A stretch of DNA of 64,000 nt from Bradyrhizobium sp. 138. Lineage in GTDB: Bacteria; Pseudomonadota; Alphaproteobacteria; Rhizobiales; Xanthobacteraceae. Where the stretch lies: NCBI RefSeq assembly GCF_023074075.1, contig NZ_JADPKT010000020.1:1-64000 (forward strand). Direction: 5' to 3'. The position numbers were made by a program, and so were the translations under genes. A model generated the notes under the pieces. That model did no database searches. It was not told where the DNA came from and saw nothing but the letters and a program-made list of their open reading frames with translations. Shown one piece after another: positions 18,338-27,442 of the stretch (its first letter is position 1; each line of letters starts with the position of its first letter).

Positions 18338-19177
18338 ATGGCGAAACTCTCAACCAAAGTCGCGACGCGGATCATCACTCAACTCAAGAGATACCAAAGC
18401 GTATTAGCAGGGCTGCTGAAGCGCGATGTTAGTGAAGCCGACACGGTCACCGTCGTCAACGATATGCTTTCCGACATCTGCGGCTATGACAAGTATCTAC
18501 ATGTCACTAGCCAATATGCGATCCGCGGCACCTATGTTGATCTTGCTGTGAAAGTTGACGACGACATCCGGTTCATTATCGAGGTCAAGGCCATTGGGAT
18601 CGATCTCAAGGATGCCCATGTCAAGCAAGCCATCGATTACGCTGCCAACGTGGGTATTGAGTGGGTAGTGCTCACGAACGGCGCCCACTGGCGAATCTAC
18701 AAGGTGCATTTCGGCCAGCCGATTGAGAAAATCCTCGTTTGTGAGTTTGACGCTATCGAGGAAAGCGCCAAGAGCCCTGAAGCTCTTGAATGCTTCGGAA
18801 ATCTGAGCCGCGAGGGCTTCTCAAAGAGCAGAATGGCCGAGTTCCTGCTGCACAAGCAGGTCACGAACAAGTTCACAGTCGCGGCCGTTCTGCAGACTGA
18901 CTTCATCCTGGAGATTTTGCGCCGCGAGATTCGTCGGATGAGCTCCGGCGTGAAGGTGGAGGTCGACTACCTGAAGACGTTGTTGCGCGAGGAGGTCATC
19001 AAACGCGACTTGGTTGATAGTGATGAAGCGAAAGCGGCTCTCCAGAACATCAAGCGTTTGCAGCGGGCTGCGACGCGGAAAAAGGCTGCACCGAAAGCTG
19101 CAGATGATGAAGCTCCGATAGTTGCCCCGGTTGAGGATGCTTCCGCGTCCACGCCGCGAGCGGTCGCCATTCCTTGA
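18338..19177 (+). CDS. Stand-alone HsdR-N-type restriction endonuclease-like protein
   Basis: 279 residues from ATG 18338. The PD-(D/E)xK nuclease pattern is visible: Asp68 in YVDLAVKVDDD and Glu82-x-Lys84 in IRFIIEVKAI, followed by HVKQAIDYAANVGIEWVVLT, as in the N-terminal domain of type I restriction R subunits. There is no helicase domain, and the C-terminus is a charged Ala/Pro-rich tail. No hsdM or hsdS lies beside it, so it is not a classical R subunit. Its right neighbours are two broken defence-associated genes, so a former defence locus is likely. Confidence 0.8.
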   Translation: MAKLSTKVATRIITQLKRYQSVLAGLLKRDVSEADTVTVVNDMLSDICGYDKYLHVTSQYAIRGTYVDLAVKVDDDIRFIIEVKAIGIDLKDAHVKQAIDYAANVGIEWVVLTNGAHWRIYKVHFGQPIEKILVCEFDAIEESAKSPEALECFGNLSREGFSKSRMAEFLLHKQVTNKFTVAAVLQTDFILEILRREIRRMSSGVKVEVDYLKTLLREEVIKRDLVDSDEAKAALQNIKRLQRAATRKKAAPKAADDEAPIVAPVEDASASTPRAVAIP

Positions 19178-19268
19178 ATAACGGGGGGTTCGTTTGGGGC
19201 GGTTTGATAGTTAGTGCATTAGAGCGGTTTGGTCGGAAGTGGGCTGTTACTGAATAAGAGCGCTGGAA

Positions 19269-19775
19269 GTGCCGAAGCCTTTCAACCAGTCCTTCAATTC
19301 GATCGAGCAGTTGGAGAGAGCGACGCCTGAGCAGGTCGGTGTCGCAATAGTACTTCATATGCAGGTAAATGGTCGGCGGTTCTCACCGGACAACTTTCAA
19401 TCCGAAATCAACCACTTCTTCGGCCATCAAGGTTCGCCGCCGTGGCTGATGCAGAGGGTTTCTGAAGGAATGATGTGGGCCCAGCAGATGCTCCTCGCGG
19501 TGCCTGACCTGAGCCAGCCTCACGCGGTATGGTACGTTTTGAGCAGAACGGGCGTTGAGTTCGAGCCGGCGACTGATCTGGAGAGACTTCAAATCGAGCG
19601 GCTTCTTCCGGAGTTTCTGTTACATCCCGATGTGCGAGACGCATCAGCGGAGATATTCAAGATAGGCCGTTACGACGCTGCCGTGTTCGAGGCGTTCAAG
19701 CTAGTGGAGACTAAAATACGAGAAGCCGCAGACTTGCCGGCGGAGGCACGTGGCATGCCTGCTCATCCTGAATGA
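19269..19775 (+). pseudogene. TIGR02391 (Ymh-like) protein, C-terminus lost
   Basis: The reading frame shows an N-terminal part of unknown type and then the family signature LLPEFLLHPDVRDASAEIF and GRYDAAVFEAFKLVE, ending soon after ADLPAEARG. The family normally continues for about 100 more residues. Here sequence from a different gene (TcmP-like, 19750 on) starts immediately, so a deletion has fused two loci. TIGR02391 proteins have no firm function but are often found in defence islands. Confidence 0.65.
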
Positions 19776-20702
19776 CTTCGACAAAGAGACCGCCGATCTG
19801 CTGAAAACGAATGCCGCTTCGCTCATCGCCGAAATCAAGGAGAACGTGCCGAAGCTCCACCTTCGCGTCGAGTATCGAAGTGAGAAGTTCGACGAACTCT
19901 ATCCCGAGGTGAAGCAAATGCTGGAGCGCGGCAGTTATCACAACGTCCTCTTCAACCTGGATCAATGCGGAACAGGCAACGTTGAAATCAACACGATCGG
20001 CGACATCGTTGCGTCGTTCACGTCGGTTGAAATCTTCTACACATTCGGCATCCAGACGCTGCTGACGTTCTTGCATCAGACGGATCGTGCCGCGCTGGCC
20101 AAGCAGCTTGCGCCGTTTGGCGTCAGTCCAGATGATCTATCGCAGCTCGATGGCTTGATGACCAAGGACGCCTGGCTCGGCGCAGCGGAACGCATCGTGT
20201 TTGAGTCGTTTCGGGATGCGCGAACTACGTTAGTCCGTTTTCCATCCACAATCCGGACGGCTGGCACTATTGGCTTATCCACTTCGCAAATTCGGTTCGC
20301 GCACGTCAGGAATATAACAATATCCTGCATCAAAACAGTAGCGCCCAGGCACATTTTGGCCGATCCGGTTTGCACATGCTGTCCTACGACCCAAGTGAAG
20401 CCGACAGTATGCTCTATGTGTTCGATGCGGCGGGAAGGGCCGAAGCGAAAAAGCAGCTTCACGATGATATTCCACGGCTCATCACAAATTACGGCGATGC
20501 AATTCCGGTCGGGGAGTTTTACGCCAGCATCTACAACGCGACCCCGGCTCACATGCTCGACATCAATTTAGCGATCATCGAGAACCCCGACCTGGAGGTT
20601 ATCACCGAACAAGGGGGCGGGGAGCGCCGCAAAGCCAACACGATCACGACCAGCGACATCCTGCGCTTGAAACAGCAGCGCAGTTTCTTTCCGATCTTCT
20701 GA
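19750..20702 (+). pseudogene. Three-Cys-motif partner protein TcmP, N-truncated and frameshifted
   Basis: The first frame begins mid-gene (CLLILNDFDKETADLLKTN) and contains NVLFNLDQCGTGNVEINTIG and VEIFYTFGIQTLLTFL, as in TcmP. A two-base insertion near 20219 shifts the frame; the second frame gives DGWHYWLIHFANSVRARQEY and GRSGLHMLSYDPSEAD through to the stop at 20702. TcmP normally pairs with a three-Cys-motif (phage Gp37/68-like) protein; that partner and the first part of TcmP are gone. Confidence 0.65.
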
Positions 20703-20768
20703 TAATCAAAGCAGGAGAAGGAAGAAATGACGCGCGCCATCGTGATCGCATGACGATTGGCGCCCCGA

Positions 20769-21220
20769 ATGGCTGACAATCGAAATACACTCGCCCTTGT
20801 CGCAGCCGCTGCCATCCTGGCCCTTGTGTTGGGGTTTGCCTATGGCGCCACCTTTAACGGTGGTTGCGAGCAACTCAAAGATGCTCAATCTGGTTGTCTC
20901 GAATGGTGGTTTTCCCGCTATCAGACATTGATCGCAATGTTTGGCGCGATTTTCGTTGCTTGGCTTAGCGTCCAACCTGTTCTGAAGCAGCTCAGGCTCT
21001 CCTCAGTGCAGACCGCCGTTGCCTTGCAGCAAGTTCACGCAGATCGTGAAAAACGGTTGGAGAATTGGTCAAACCAGAATTGGCCGCGCTGGAAAAACTG
21101 TCCGAAGAACTGGCGCGTGGCTACTACGAACGCGAGGATGACCATGGCACGGCGAGCACGGCTTCGGCGCCATTGACGGGAATCCCGAAGGTGCTGCGGT
21201 TCGCGCTGGAAGGGACGTAG
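20769..21220 (+). pseudogene. Two-helix membrane protein, frameshifted and fused to a ybgC-like tail
   Basis: From ATG 20769 the protein has a transmembrane helix (ALVAAAAILALVLGFAYG), a short Cys-containing loop, a second helix (TLIAMFGAIFVAWLSV), then a coiled-coil start. Near 21060 the coherent frame changes and continues KPELAALEKLSEELARGYYE and on to IPKVLRFALEGT, stop 21218-21220. The last 12 residues and the DNA after them match the end of ybgC at 6178, so the C-terminus is probably a recombination product at an element boundary. Confidence 0.5.
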
Positions 21221-21290
21221 AAATCTACGCTTATTTACGCTATAGCCCTCCAACGCCCCAATGAAATCAAGGCGCTGTGTTGCGATTTCG
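21183..21290 (+). repeat. Right copy of the ~100-bp ybgC-tail sequence
   Basis: Matches 6178-6300 by eye, including ATCCCGAAG, GCTGCGG, TGGAAGGG, the stop codon and AATGAAATCA 40 bp beyond. It ends where the truncated ybgC begins. It could be the inner flank of the island's right attachment site, or the scar of an earlier element at the same target. Confidence 0.6.
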
Positions 21291-21291
21291 G

Positions 21292-21673
21292 CAACCCAGA
21301 GTTTTCCGGCATCGTCTATCACGCCAATTATCTGCGCTACATGGAGCGCGGACGGACCAATCATCTCAGGCTGATGGGTGCCGAGCAGCAGGCGCTGTTC
21401 GAGCAGCCCGAGATCGACGGCGCCGGCTTCGCCTTCGTGGTGCGCTCGATGCATCTGGATTTCCTCAAGCCCGCGCGGATGGACGACGTGCTCGACGTCG
21501 TGACCTGGCCGATCGCGGTGAAGGGCGCCTCCATCATGCTGGCGCAGGAGGTGAAGCGGGGTGAGGACGTGCTGGTGAAAGCCGAGGTGCGCGTCGCCTT
21601 CATCAGCGGCGGCCGCGCCCAGCCGATCCCGAAATCGATCCGGACGCTGATGAAGGCCGATCTGATTTCGTGA
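21292..21673 (+). pseudogene. ybgC: ybgC acyl-CoA thioesterase, 5' end missing (island target)
   Basis: From FSGIVYHANYLRYMERGRTN onward the protein is a normal YbgC to its stop at 21673 (DFLKPARMDDVLDVVTWPI; AQPIPKSIRTLMKAD). The roughly 20 residues that should precede F-S-G, including the E-D-T-D motif, are absent. The frame instead runs back into the repeat at 21221 with no start codon before ATG 21341. High-GC codon use matches the chromosome to its right, unlike the copy at 5780, so this is the native gene cut by the island. Confidence 0.8.
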
Positions 21674-21752
21674 TCGACCGATAGGGGATCGGCACTCGAC
21701 TCCGGCTTGCGCAGCGATAGATTGCGGCCCCAACCCATCGATGAGGCTCATG

Positions 21753-22220
21753 ATGTCGCGCCCGCCGCTTCCACCTTTCACCCGAGAGACCGCCGCGCAA
21801 AAGGCGCGCATGGCCGAGGATGCCTGGAATTCGCGCGATCCGGTGCGCGTCTCGCTTGCCTATACCGAGGACAGCCGCTGGCGCAATCGTTCGGAAGTTT
21901 TTCAAGGGCGCGAAGCCATCGTCGCCTTCCTCACCCGCAAATGGGAGAAGGAGCACGACTACCGCCTGATCAAGGACCTCTGGGCCTTCGACGAGAACCG
22001 CATCGCGGTGCGCTTCCAGTACGAATGGCACGATGCCGGCGGCCAGTGGTATCGCTCCTACGGCAACGAGCAGTGGGAGTTCGACGAGCACGGCCTGATG
22101 AAGCGGCGCGAGGCCTCGATCAACGACATCGCGATCGCGGAGAAGGATCGCCGTTTTCATTGGGCCGCGCCAGGGCCGCGGCCGGCGGATGTGGCGGGGC
22201 TGGGAAGCGAGCCGTTCTGA
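21753..22220 (+). CDS. DUF1348 / SnoaL-like (NTF2 fold) protein
   Basis: About 155 residues. It carries the family pattern: [60 protein letters not shown] and [23 protein letters not shown]1348 proteins adopt the NTF2/SnoaL fold; no reaction is established. GAGG lies just before tandem ATGs (21750 and 21753). It is the first intact chromosomal gene right of the island edge. Confidence 0.88.
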   Translation: MSRPPLPPFTRETAAQKARMAEDAWNSRDPVRVSLAYTEDSRWRNRSEVFQGREAIVAFLTRKWEKEHDYRLIKDLWAFDENRIAVRFQYEWHDAGGQWYRSYGNEQWEFDEHGLMKRREASINDIAIAEKDRRFHWAAPGPRPADVAGLGSEPF

Positions 22221-22224
22221 TTAT

Positions 22225-22461
22225 CTAGCCGCCCTCATTGCTCTTGGCTCTTGCTTTCGGCAGGTCCTCCCAAAGCCACATGCTACCTAACGCCGTCACG
22301 AAACCAGCGGCCATTAGCATCCAACCCTTCCACCGAAGTGCGAAGAATAGGAGATATATCAAAGCCACCAGCCCTACAATCGTTAGGGAGAGTGCAAACG
22401 TCAGGCTTATCGTGCGACGAATTGGGCTCATTGCCACCCAGCCTAAAGTGTCTACCGACAT
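22225..22461 (-). CDS. Small two-helix membrane protein
   Basis: 78 residues from ATG 22461. Two transmembrane segments are plain: SLTFALSLTIVGLVALIYLL and GWMLMAAGFVTALGSMWLW, with a short charged tail (EDLPKARAKSNEGG). ATG 22431 is another possible start. No known family. Convergent with the DUF1348 gene, 4 bp apart. Confidence 0.6.
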   Translation of the reverse strand: MSVDTLGWVAMSPIRRTISLTFALSLTIVGLVALIYLLFFALRWKGWMLMAAGFVTALGSMWLWEDLPKARAKSNEGG

Positions 22462-22510
22462 TTTGCCCCTGAGCCTTCTCTCTGACAAGGCGAGAGAGCA
22501 AGCGCTGGGG

Positions 22511-23224
22511 CTAGGTTGCCGCGCGGCTTGCCAAAAACCGCGTAATCGCCCCACCGAGCTTCGCGTTGTCCATCGGCTCCGCCAGCGACGCCCTTGCCGT
22601 TGCGACGACGTCATCCGGCGCCTTGCCGTCGCGCAGGTCGCAGCACACTTGCGCGAATTCCACGTCGAATTCCGGATGCGGCTGCACGGTCAGGGTGGTG
22701 CCGTTGGCGTAGAGCAGGCCGGCATGCGGGGTGAACTCGGACGAGAGGATCGTCAGCGCGTCGCTCGGCGGGTCGATCACCTGGTCCTGATGCGAGCAGG
22801 CAATGGCGACCGCTTCGGCGTCGATCACGCCGTTCTGCGGCAGCACCTGATAGACGTGCCGGCCGATGCCCCAGCCGCTGTCCGACTTGCGCACGGTGCC
22901 GCCGAGCGCCTGTGCGATCAGCTGATGGCCGAAGCAGACGCCGACCATCGGCGTCTTGTTGGCGTAAGCGGCGCGCACGAAATCTTCCAGCGGCGCGATC
23001 CAGTCGAGCCCGTCATAGACGCCGGCCGCAGCCCCAGTGATCAGCACGGCCTTGAGCCTGCGCGGATCGGGAAGTGCATCGCCATTCGGGATGCTGATGA
23101 TATCCACGCTGACCGCCGGATCCTCGGCGCGGAACATGCGTTCGAACATGTGCGGAAACGAGCCGTGACGCTCGCGATGCTTTTGAGGAACGAGCCCGGT
23201 CTCGATGATGGTGATGCGTGCCAT
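22511..23224 (-). CDS. Class I glutamine amidotransferase (GATase1) domain protein
   Basis: 237 residues. The nucleophile elbow is G-V-C-F-G-H-Q-L-I-A-Q-A-L-G-G, and the His/Glu pair is QPHPEFD. This is a free-standing GATase of the GMP-synthase-like type, hydrolysing the gamma-glutamyl amide of glutamine or a related compound. It is transcribed with, or just after, the LysR gene (52-bp gap) and away from the amine uptake/oxidation operon, so it may process a gamma-glutamyl-amine intermediate, as PuuD does in putrescine breakdown; that link is inference. Confidence 0.85.
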   Translation of the reverse strand: MARITIIETGLVPQKHRERHGSFPHMFERMFRAEDPAVSVDIISIPNGDALPDPRRLKAVLITGAAAGVYDGLDWIAPLEDFVRAAYANKTPMVGVCFGHQLIAQALGGTVRKSDSGWGIGRHVYQVLPQNGVIDAEAVAIACSHQDQVIDPPSDALTILSSEFTPHAGLLYANGTTLTVQPHPEFDVEFAQVCCDLRDGKAPDDVVATARASLAEPMDNAKLGGAITRFLASRAAT

Positions 23225-23276
23225 GTGCTACCTGCGGAAGTAGGGAGGATACAGCAGGACCCGCACGGCGTCCAAG

Positions 23277-24203
23277 TCAACCGGGCGCAAAATCCCGTGT
23301 GGACTCGTGCTCGAGTTCGGCGAGCGCCTTGCGCATCGTCTCGACAAGATCCAGCGCCACCGGCGACGGGCTGCGCTGCGCCGGGAAGACGGCGGAGAAT
23401 TCGAAGTCGATACGCGGCAGGAAAGGACGCGCGACGACGCCGCGGGTGGCGAATTCCCTCGCGGTGAAGGGATCGCAGATGGCGACGCCAAGCCCCGACG
23501 ACACCATGCCGCACATGATCTCCGACAACGTGGTCTCGACCCGGAGCACGCGGCGGACCTCATGACGATTGAACACCTGGTCGACGAGATGCCGGCTCGA
23601 TGATCCCGCCGACAGCGAGATGAAGGTCTCGCCCTCGAAATCGCGTGGCTCCAACACCTCCTTTTCCGCGAGGCGGTGACCTGTCGGCAGCACCGCGACG
23701 CGCGCGGGCGCCGGCAGCCGCAGGCTCGGCAGGCCGGAATGGGCGATCGGCACCTCGGCAAAGCCGATGTCGCACTGGTTGTTCAACACCCAGTCGACCA
23801 CGATCGGTGAGATCACGCCGAAGAAGGCGAGGTTGAGGTTGGGCCGCTCTTTCAAGAAGTGTCCCGCCAGCCGCGGCAGATAGCCGTTCGCCAGCGCCGG
23901 CAGTGCGGCGATGCGCAGCGAGCCGGTGCGGCGGCCGCGGATTTCTTCGGCGGCCGCGGTGATCCGTTCGAGGCCGACGAAGGAGCGCTCCACTTCAGTA
24001 TAAAGCGCCATTGCCGCGGCGGTCGGCACGAGGCCGGTGCCGCGCCGCTCGAACAGCTCCATCTTCAGCAGCGCCTGGAAGTCGCGCAGCAAGCGGCTGA
24101 CCGCGGGCTGCGTCACCACCATCAGCTTCGCCGCCTCGGTGACGCTGCCGGTGAGCATCGTCGCGCGGAAGGCCTCCACCTGCCGCGAATTGATCCGCGC
24201 CAT
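23277..24203 (-). CDS. LysR-type transcriptional regulator (OccR/NocR-like)
   Basis: 308 residues. The N-terminal wHTH reads RQVEAFRATMLTGSVTEAAK and TQPAVSRLLRDFQALLKMELFE; the effector domain begins near GSLRIAALPALANGYLPRLA. The RQVEAFRATM start is typical of the OccR/NocR opine-regulator branch. It is divergent from the ABC transporter operon beginning at 24475, so the 271-bp spacer should hold its operator. ATG 24203 was preferred to GTG 24215 as the usual family start (MARINSRQVEAF). Confidence 0.88.
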   Translation of the reverse strand: MARINSRQVEAFRATMLTGSVTEAAKLMVVTQPAVSRLLRDFQALLKMELFERRGTGLVPTAAAMALYTEVERSFVGLERITAAAEEIRGRRTGSLRIAALPALANGYLPRLAGHFLKERPNLNLAFFGVISPIVVDWVLNNQCDIGFAEVPIAHSGLPSLRLPAPARVAVLPTGHRLAEKEVLEPRDFEGETFISLSAGSSSRHLVDQVFNRHEVRRVLRVETTLSEIMCGMVSSGLGVAICDPFTAREFATRGVVARPFLPRIDFEFSAVFPAQRSPSPVALDLVETMRKALAELEHESTRDFAPG

Positions 24204-24474
24204 CTCGAATTCCACTCATAACATTTCGGCATGCAGAAGGTGCCATTATTCATTGGACGATGGAAGTATAGGTTGCGATCTTTTTCATCAGAGCTGGAGC
24301 CAGCCCGCTTTTTCGGCAGATTGGAGGGGTTCAAACCTCCAAATCGCGTCAAAACCCGCCGAACAGGGGCCGGAGCCCTGGTCGGAGAGGATGAGCGCGG
24401 AAGGAAATGCGGAAGGCGCCTCAGCCGGAGATTTGTCGGCACCTCACCTCATTCCGGTATGGAGATCAGTCCAC

Positions 24475-25509
24475 ATGAAGACTTTTCGCCTTCTGACCGC
24501 GGTCAGCATCGCAGCGCTCATCGCCGTCCCGTCAGCCGCCTCGGCCCAGCAAAAGACGCTCTATGTCGCTGGCTATGGCGGCTCGTTCGAGAAGACCATC
24601 CGCGACGAGGTGATCCCGGCCTTCGAGAAGGAGAACGGCGTCAAGGTCGAGTACGTCGCCGGCAATTCCACCGACACGCTGGCGAAACTCCAGGCGCAGA
24701 AGGGCAATCAGCAGATCGACGTCGCCATCGTCGATGACGGCCCGATGTACCAGGCGATCCAGCTCGGCTTTTGCGGCAAGCTCGACGGCCTGCCCGCCGA
24801 TCTCTACGACACCGCCCGCTTCAAGGACGACCGCGCGGTGGCGATCGGCATCGTCGCGACCGGCCTGATGTACAACACCAAGGTGTTCAAGGAGAAAGGC
24901 TGGGCGCCGCCGACATCGTGGAATGATCTGAAGGACACCAAATACGCCAAGCAGCTCGTGATCCCGCCGATCAACAACACCTATGGTCTCGAAGCGCTGG
25001 TGATGCTGTCGAAGATGAACGGCGGCGGCGAGACCAATGTCGATTCCGGCTTCAAGATCTTCAAGGAAGCGATCAATCCGAACGTGCTCGCCTATGAGCC
25101 GTCGCCGGGCAAGATGACCGAGCTGTTCCAGTCCGGTCAGGCGGTGATCGCGGTGTGGGGCACCGGCCGCGTGCAGAGCTTCGCCAATACCGGCTTCCCC
25201 GTCGACTTCGTCTATCCCAAGGAAGGCGCCGCGACGCTGTTGACGACGGCATGCCCGATCAACAAGCCGAACGCCTCGCCGCTGGCGGCGAGCTTCGTCA
25301 AGATGTTGCTCGATCCAAAAATCCAGCTCGTGATGCTGAAGGATTATGGCTACGGCCCGGTGCTGAAATCGCTGGTGATCCCGCCCGAGCTCGGCAAGAT
25401 GGCCCCGATCGGCGAGCGCGCGGCAAAACTCTACAATCCGGACTGGACCGTCATCAACGAGAAGCGCGAGGAGTGGACCAAGCGCTGGAATCGCGAGGTC
25501 GAACGCTGA
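24475..25509 (+). CDS. ABC transporter substrate-binding protein, PotD-like
   Basis: 344 residues. A Sec signal peptide (MKTFRLLTAVSIAALIAV... ASAQQ) leads into KTLYVAGYGGSFEKTIRDEV, then ALQAQKGN-type and VAIVDDGPMYQAIQLG segments characteristic of polyamine/opine-type periplasmic binding proteins. It captures the substrate for the transporter encoded by the next three genes. It is the first gene of a nine-gene co-directional run, with GGAG about 10 nt before the start. The ligand (polyamine, opine or other cationic amine) cannot be read from sequence. Confidence 0.9.
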   Translation: MKTFRLLTAVSIAALIAVPSAASAQQKTLYVAGYGGSFEKTIRDEVIPAFEKENGVKVEYVAGNSTDTLAKLQAQKGNQQIDVAIVDDGPMYQAIQLGFCGKLDGLPADLYDTARFKDDRAVAIGIVATGLMYNTKVFKEKGWAPPTSWNDLKDTKYAKQLVIPPINNTYGLEALVMLSKMNGGGETNVDSGFKIFKEAINPNVLAYEPSPGKMTELFQSGQAVIAVWGTGRVQSFANTGFPVDFVYPKEGAATLLTTACPINKPNASPLAASFVKMLLDPKIQLVMLKDYGYGPVLKSLVIPPELGKMAPIGERAAKLYNPDWTVINEKREEWTKRWNREVER

Positions 25510-25529
25510 TCGTTTGCGGAGACAGCGTG

Positions 25530-26570
25530 ATGGCCTATCTCGAGCTCGATCGGGTCGCAAAACAGTTCGGCGCGCAGACTGTGGTCGACGACTTCAGTCT
25601 GTCGGTGGGGAAGGGGGAGTTCATCTCCTTCCTCGGCCCGTCCGGCTGTGGCAAGACCACGACGTTGCAGATGATCGCGGGCTTCCTCGATCCCACGCGC
25701 GGCGCGATCCGCCTGGCGGGCAAGGACCTGACCGCGATCCATCCGGCCAAGCGTGGCCTCGGCATCGTGTTCCAGAGCTACGCGCTGTTTCCGCACATGA
25801 CCGCGGCGGAGAACGTCGCCTTCGGCCTGGAAATGCGCAATGTGCCGCGCAACGAGCGGGCCGAGCGCGTGCGTGCCGCGCTCGCGATGGTGGGGCTCGC
25901 CGGTTACGAGGACCGCCATCCGCGCCGCATGTCCGGCGGCCAGCAGCAACGCGTGGCGCTGGCGCGCGCGCTGGTGATCAAGCCGAGCGTGCTGCTGCTC
26001 GACGAGCCCTTGTCCAATCTGGACGCCAAGCTGCGTGAGGAGATGCAGATCGAGCTGCGCCAGATCCAGCGCACCGTCGGCACCACCACGATCCTGGTCA
26101 CGCACGACCAGAACGAGGCGATGTCGCTGTCCGACCGCATCGTGGTGATGAGCCAGGGCCGCATCGAGCAGATCGGCACGCCGCAGCAGACTTATGAGAA
26201 GCCGGCCTCGGCCTTCGTCTCGCAGTTCCTCGGCAAGACCAATGATTTTGCCGGAGCGATCGACCGGACTTTGACGCCGGCGCAGCTGGTGGTGGGCTCC
26301 TGGAGCGTGCCCGCGCCCGCCGGCCTCAATGGCCCGGTGACCGTCAGCATCCGCCCCGAGCGCATCGGTTTTGGCGATGCCGGCCTCAGCGCAAAAATCG
26401 TCACGCGCATCTTCCAGGGCAATCACTGGCTGTTTCAGTGCGAGAGCGAGTGCGGCCCGGCGATCGTGATCCGTCAGAATGACGGCAAGGCGCAGCCGGC
26501 CGAAGGCGAGGCCGTTCGCCTGACCTGGCGACCCGAGGACATGAGCGTGCGTGCGAGGGCCGGCTCATGA
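25530..26570 (+). CDS. ABC transporter ATP-binding protein, PotA-like
   Basis: 346 residues. Walker A GPSGCGKTT, Q-loop VFQSYALFPHM, signature RMSGGQQQRVALARAL, Walker B VLLLDEPLSNLD and H-loop LVTHDQNEA. A C-terminal TOBE-2 domain (SIRPERIGFG) is typical of spermidine/putrescine and iron importers. It powers uptake through the two permeases that follow. It starts 20 bp after the binding-protein gene and overlaps the next ATG by 4 bp. Confidence 0.94.
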   Translation: MAYLELDRVAKQFGAQTVVDDFSLSVGKGEFISFLGPSGCGKTTTLQMIAGFLDPTRGAIRLAGKDLTAIHPAKRGLGIVFQSYALFPHMTAAENVAFGLEMRNVPRNERAERVRAALAMVGLAGYEDRHPRRMSGGQQQRVALARALVIKPSVLLLDEPLSNLDAKLREEMQIELRQIQRTVGTTTILVTHDQNEAMSLSDRIVVMSQGRIEQIGTPQQTYEKPASAFVSQFLGKTNDFAGAIDRTLTPAQLVVGSWSVPAPAGLNGPVTVSIRPERIGFGDAGLSAKIVTRIFQGNHWLFQCESECGPAIVIRQNDGKAQPAEGEAVRLTWRPEDMSVRARAGS

Positions 26571-27442
26571 GCATGGCCGCCGAGGAACGCGACGCACGTG
26601 CCCCCTGGGCGTTGACGGCGCCGGCCCTGATGCTGTTCGTCGGCGTGCTGCTGATTCCGCTGGCGATGACCGTGATGCTGTCGTTTCACGATTGGGGGCA
26701 GTACAAGGGCATCGAGCCGGTCTTCATCCTCAAGAACTGGCATGAGATCGCGACCGATCCCTATTACGCTGAAATGTTCTGGCGGACCTTTCGCATCGCG
26801 ATCCTGACCACGCTGCTCACGGCGCTGCTCGGCGCCCCCGAGGCCTACATCCTCAATCGCATGAGCGGCCGCTGGAAGAGCTTCTTCCTGCTGATCATTC
26901 TCGGGCCGCTCCTGATCTCCGTGGTGGCGCGCACGCTCGGCTGGGCACTGCTGTTCGGCGGCAACAACGGCCTCGTCAACAAGCTTCTGATGTCGCTCGG
27001 GGTGATGCGTTCCCCCATTCCCTTCATGTTTACCGAGACGGGCATGGTGGTCGCGCTCGCGCATGTGATGATGCCGTTCATGGTGCTGTCGGTGTGGGCG
27101 GCGCTGCAGCGGCTCGATCCGCAGATCGAGAATGCGGCGATGTCGCTCGGCGCCGGCCCCGCCACCATCATCCGCCGCATCATCATGCCGCAGATCATGC
27201 CGGGCGTGCTGTCGGGCTCCATCATCGTGTTCTCGCTCTCGGCCAGCGCCTTTGCGACACCCGCGATCATCGGCGGCCGCCGGCTCAAGGTCGCGGCAAC
27301 GCTCGCCTATGACGAATTCCTCAACACGTTGAACTGGCCGCTCGGGGCGGCGGTCGCGACGCTGCTGCTGGTGGCTTTGGTCTTGATCGTCGTCGGCAGC
27401 AACGCGCTGATCGAGCGCCGCTATGCGGAGGTGTTCCGATGA
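26567..27442 (+). CDS. ABC transporter permease, PotB-like
   Basis: 291 residues with about six transmembrane helices. The EAA loop is visible as ENAAMSLGAGPATIIRRIIM. Overlaps of 4 bp with both neighbours (ATGA) show tight coupling. It forms the membrane channel with the PotC-like partner. Confidence 0.92.
   Translation: MSMAAEERDARAPWALTAPALMLFVGVLLIPLAMTVMLSFHDWGQYKGIEPVFILKNWHEIATDPYYAEMFWRTFRIAILTTLLTALLGAPEAYILNRMSGRWKSFFLLIILGPLLISVVARTLGWALLFGGNNGLVNKLLMSLGVMRSPIPFMFTETGMVVALAHVMMPFMVLSVWAALQRLDPQIENAAMSLGAGPATIIRRIIMPQIMPGVLSGSIIVFSLSASAFATPAIIGGRRLKVAATLAYDEFLNTLNWPLGAAVATLLLVALVLIVVGSNALIERRYAEVFR

Noticed and set aside
21221..21673. tRNA gene as the island's attachment site
   Set aside because: No cloverleaf, T-loop GGTTCRA motif or CCA end was found near 21.3 kb; the break lies inside ybgC.
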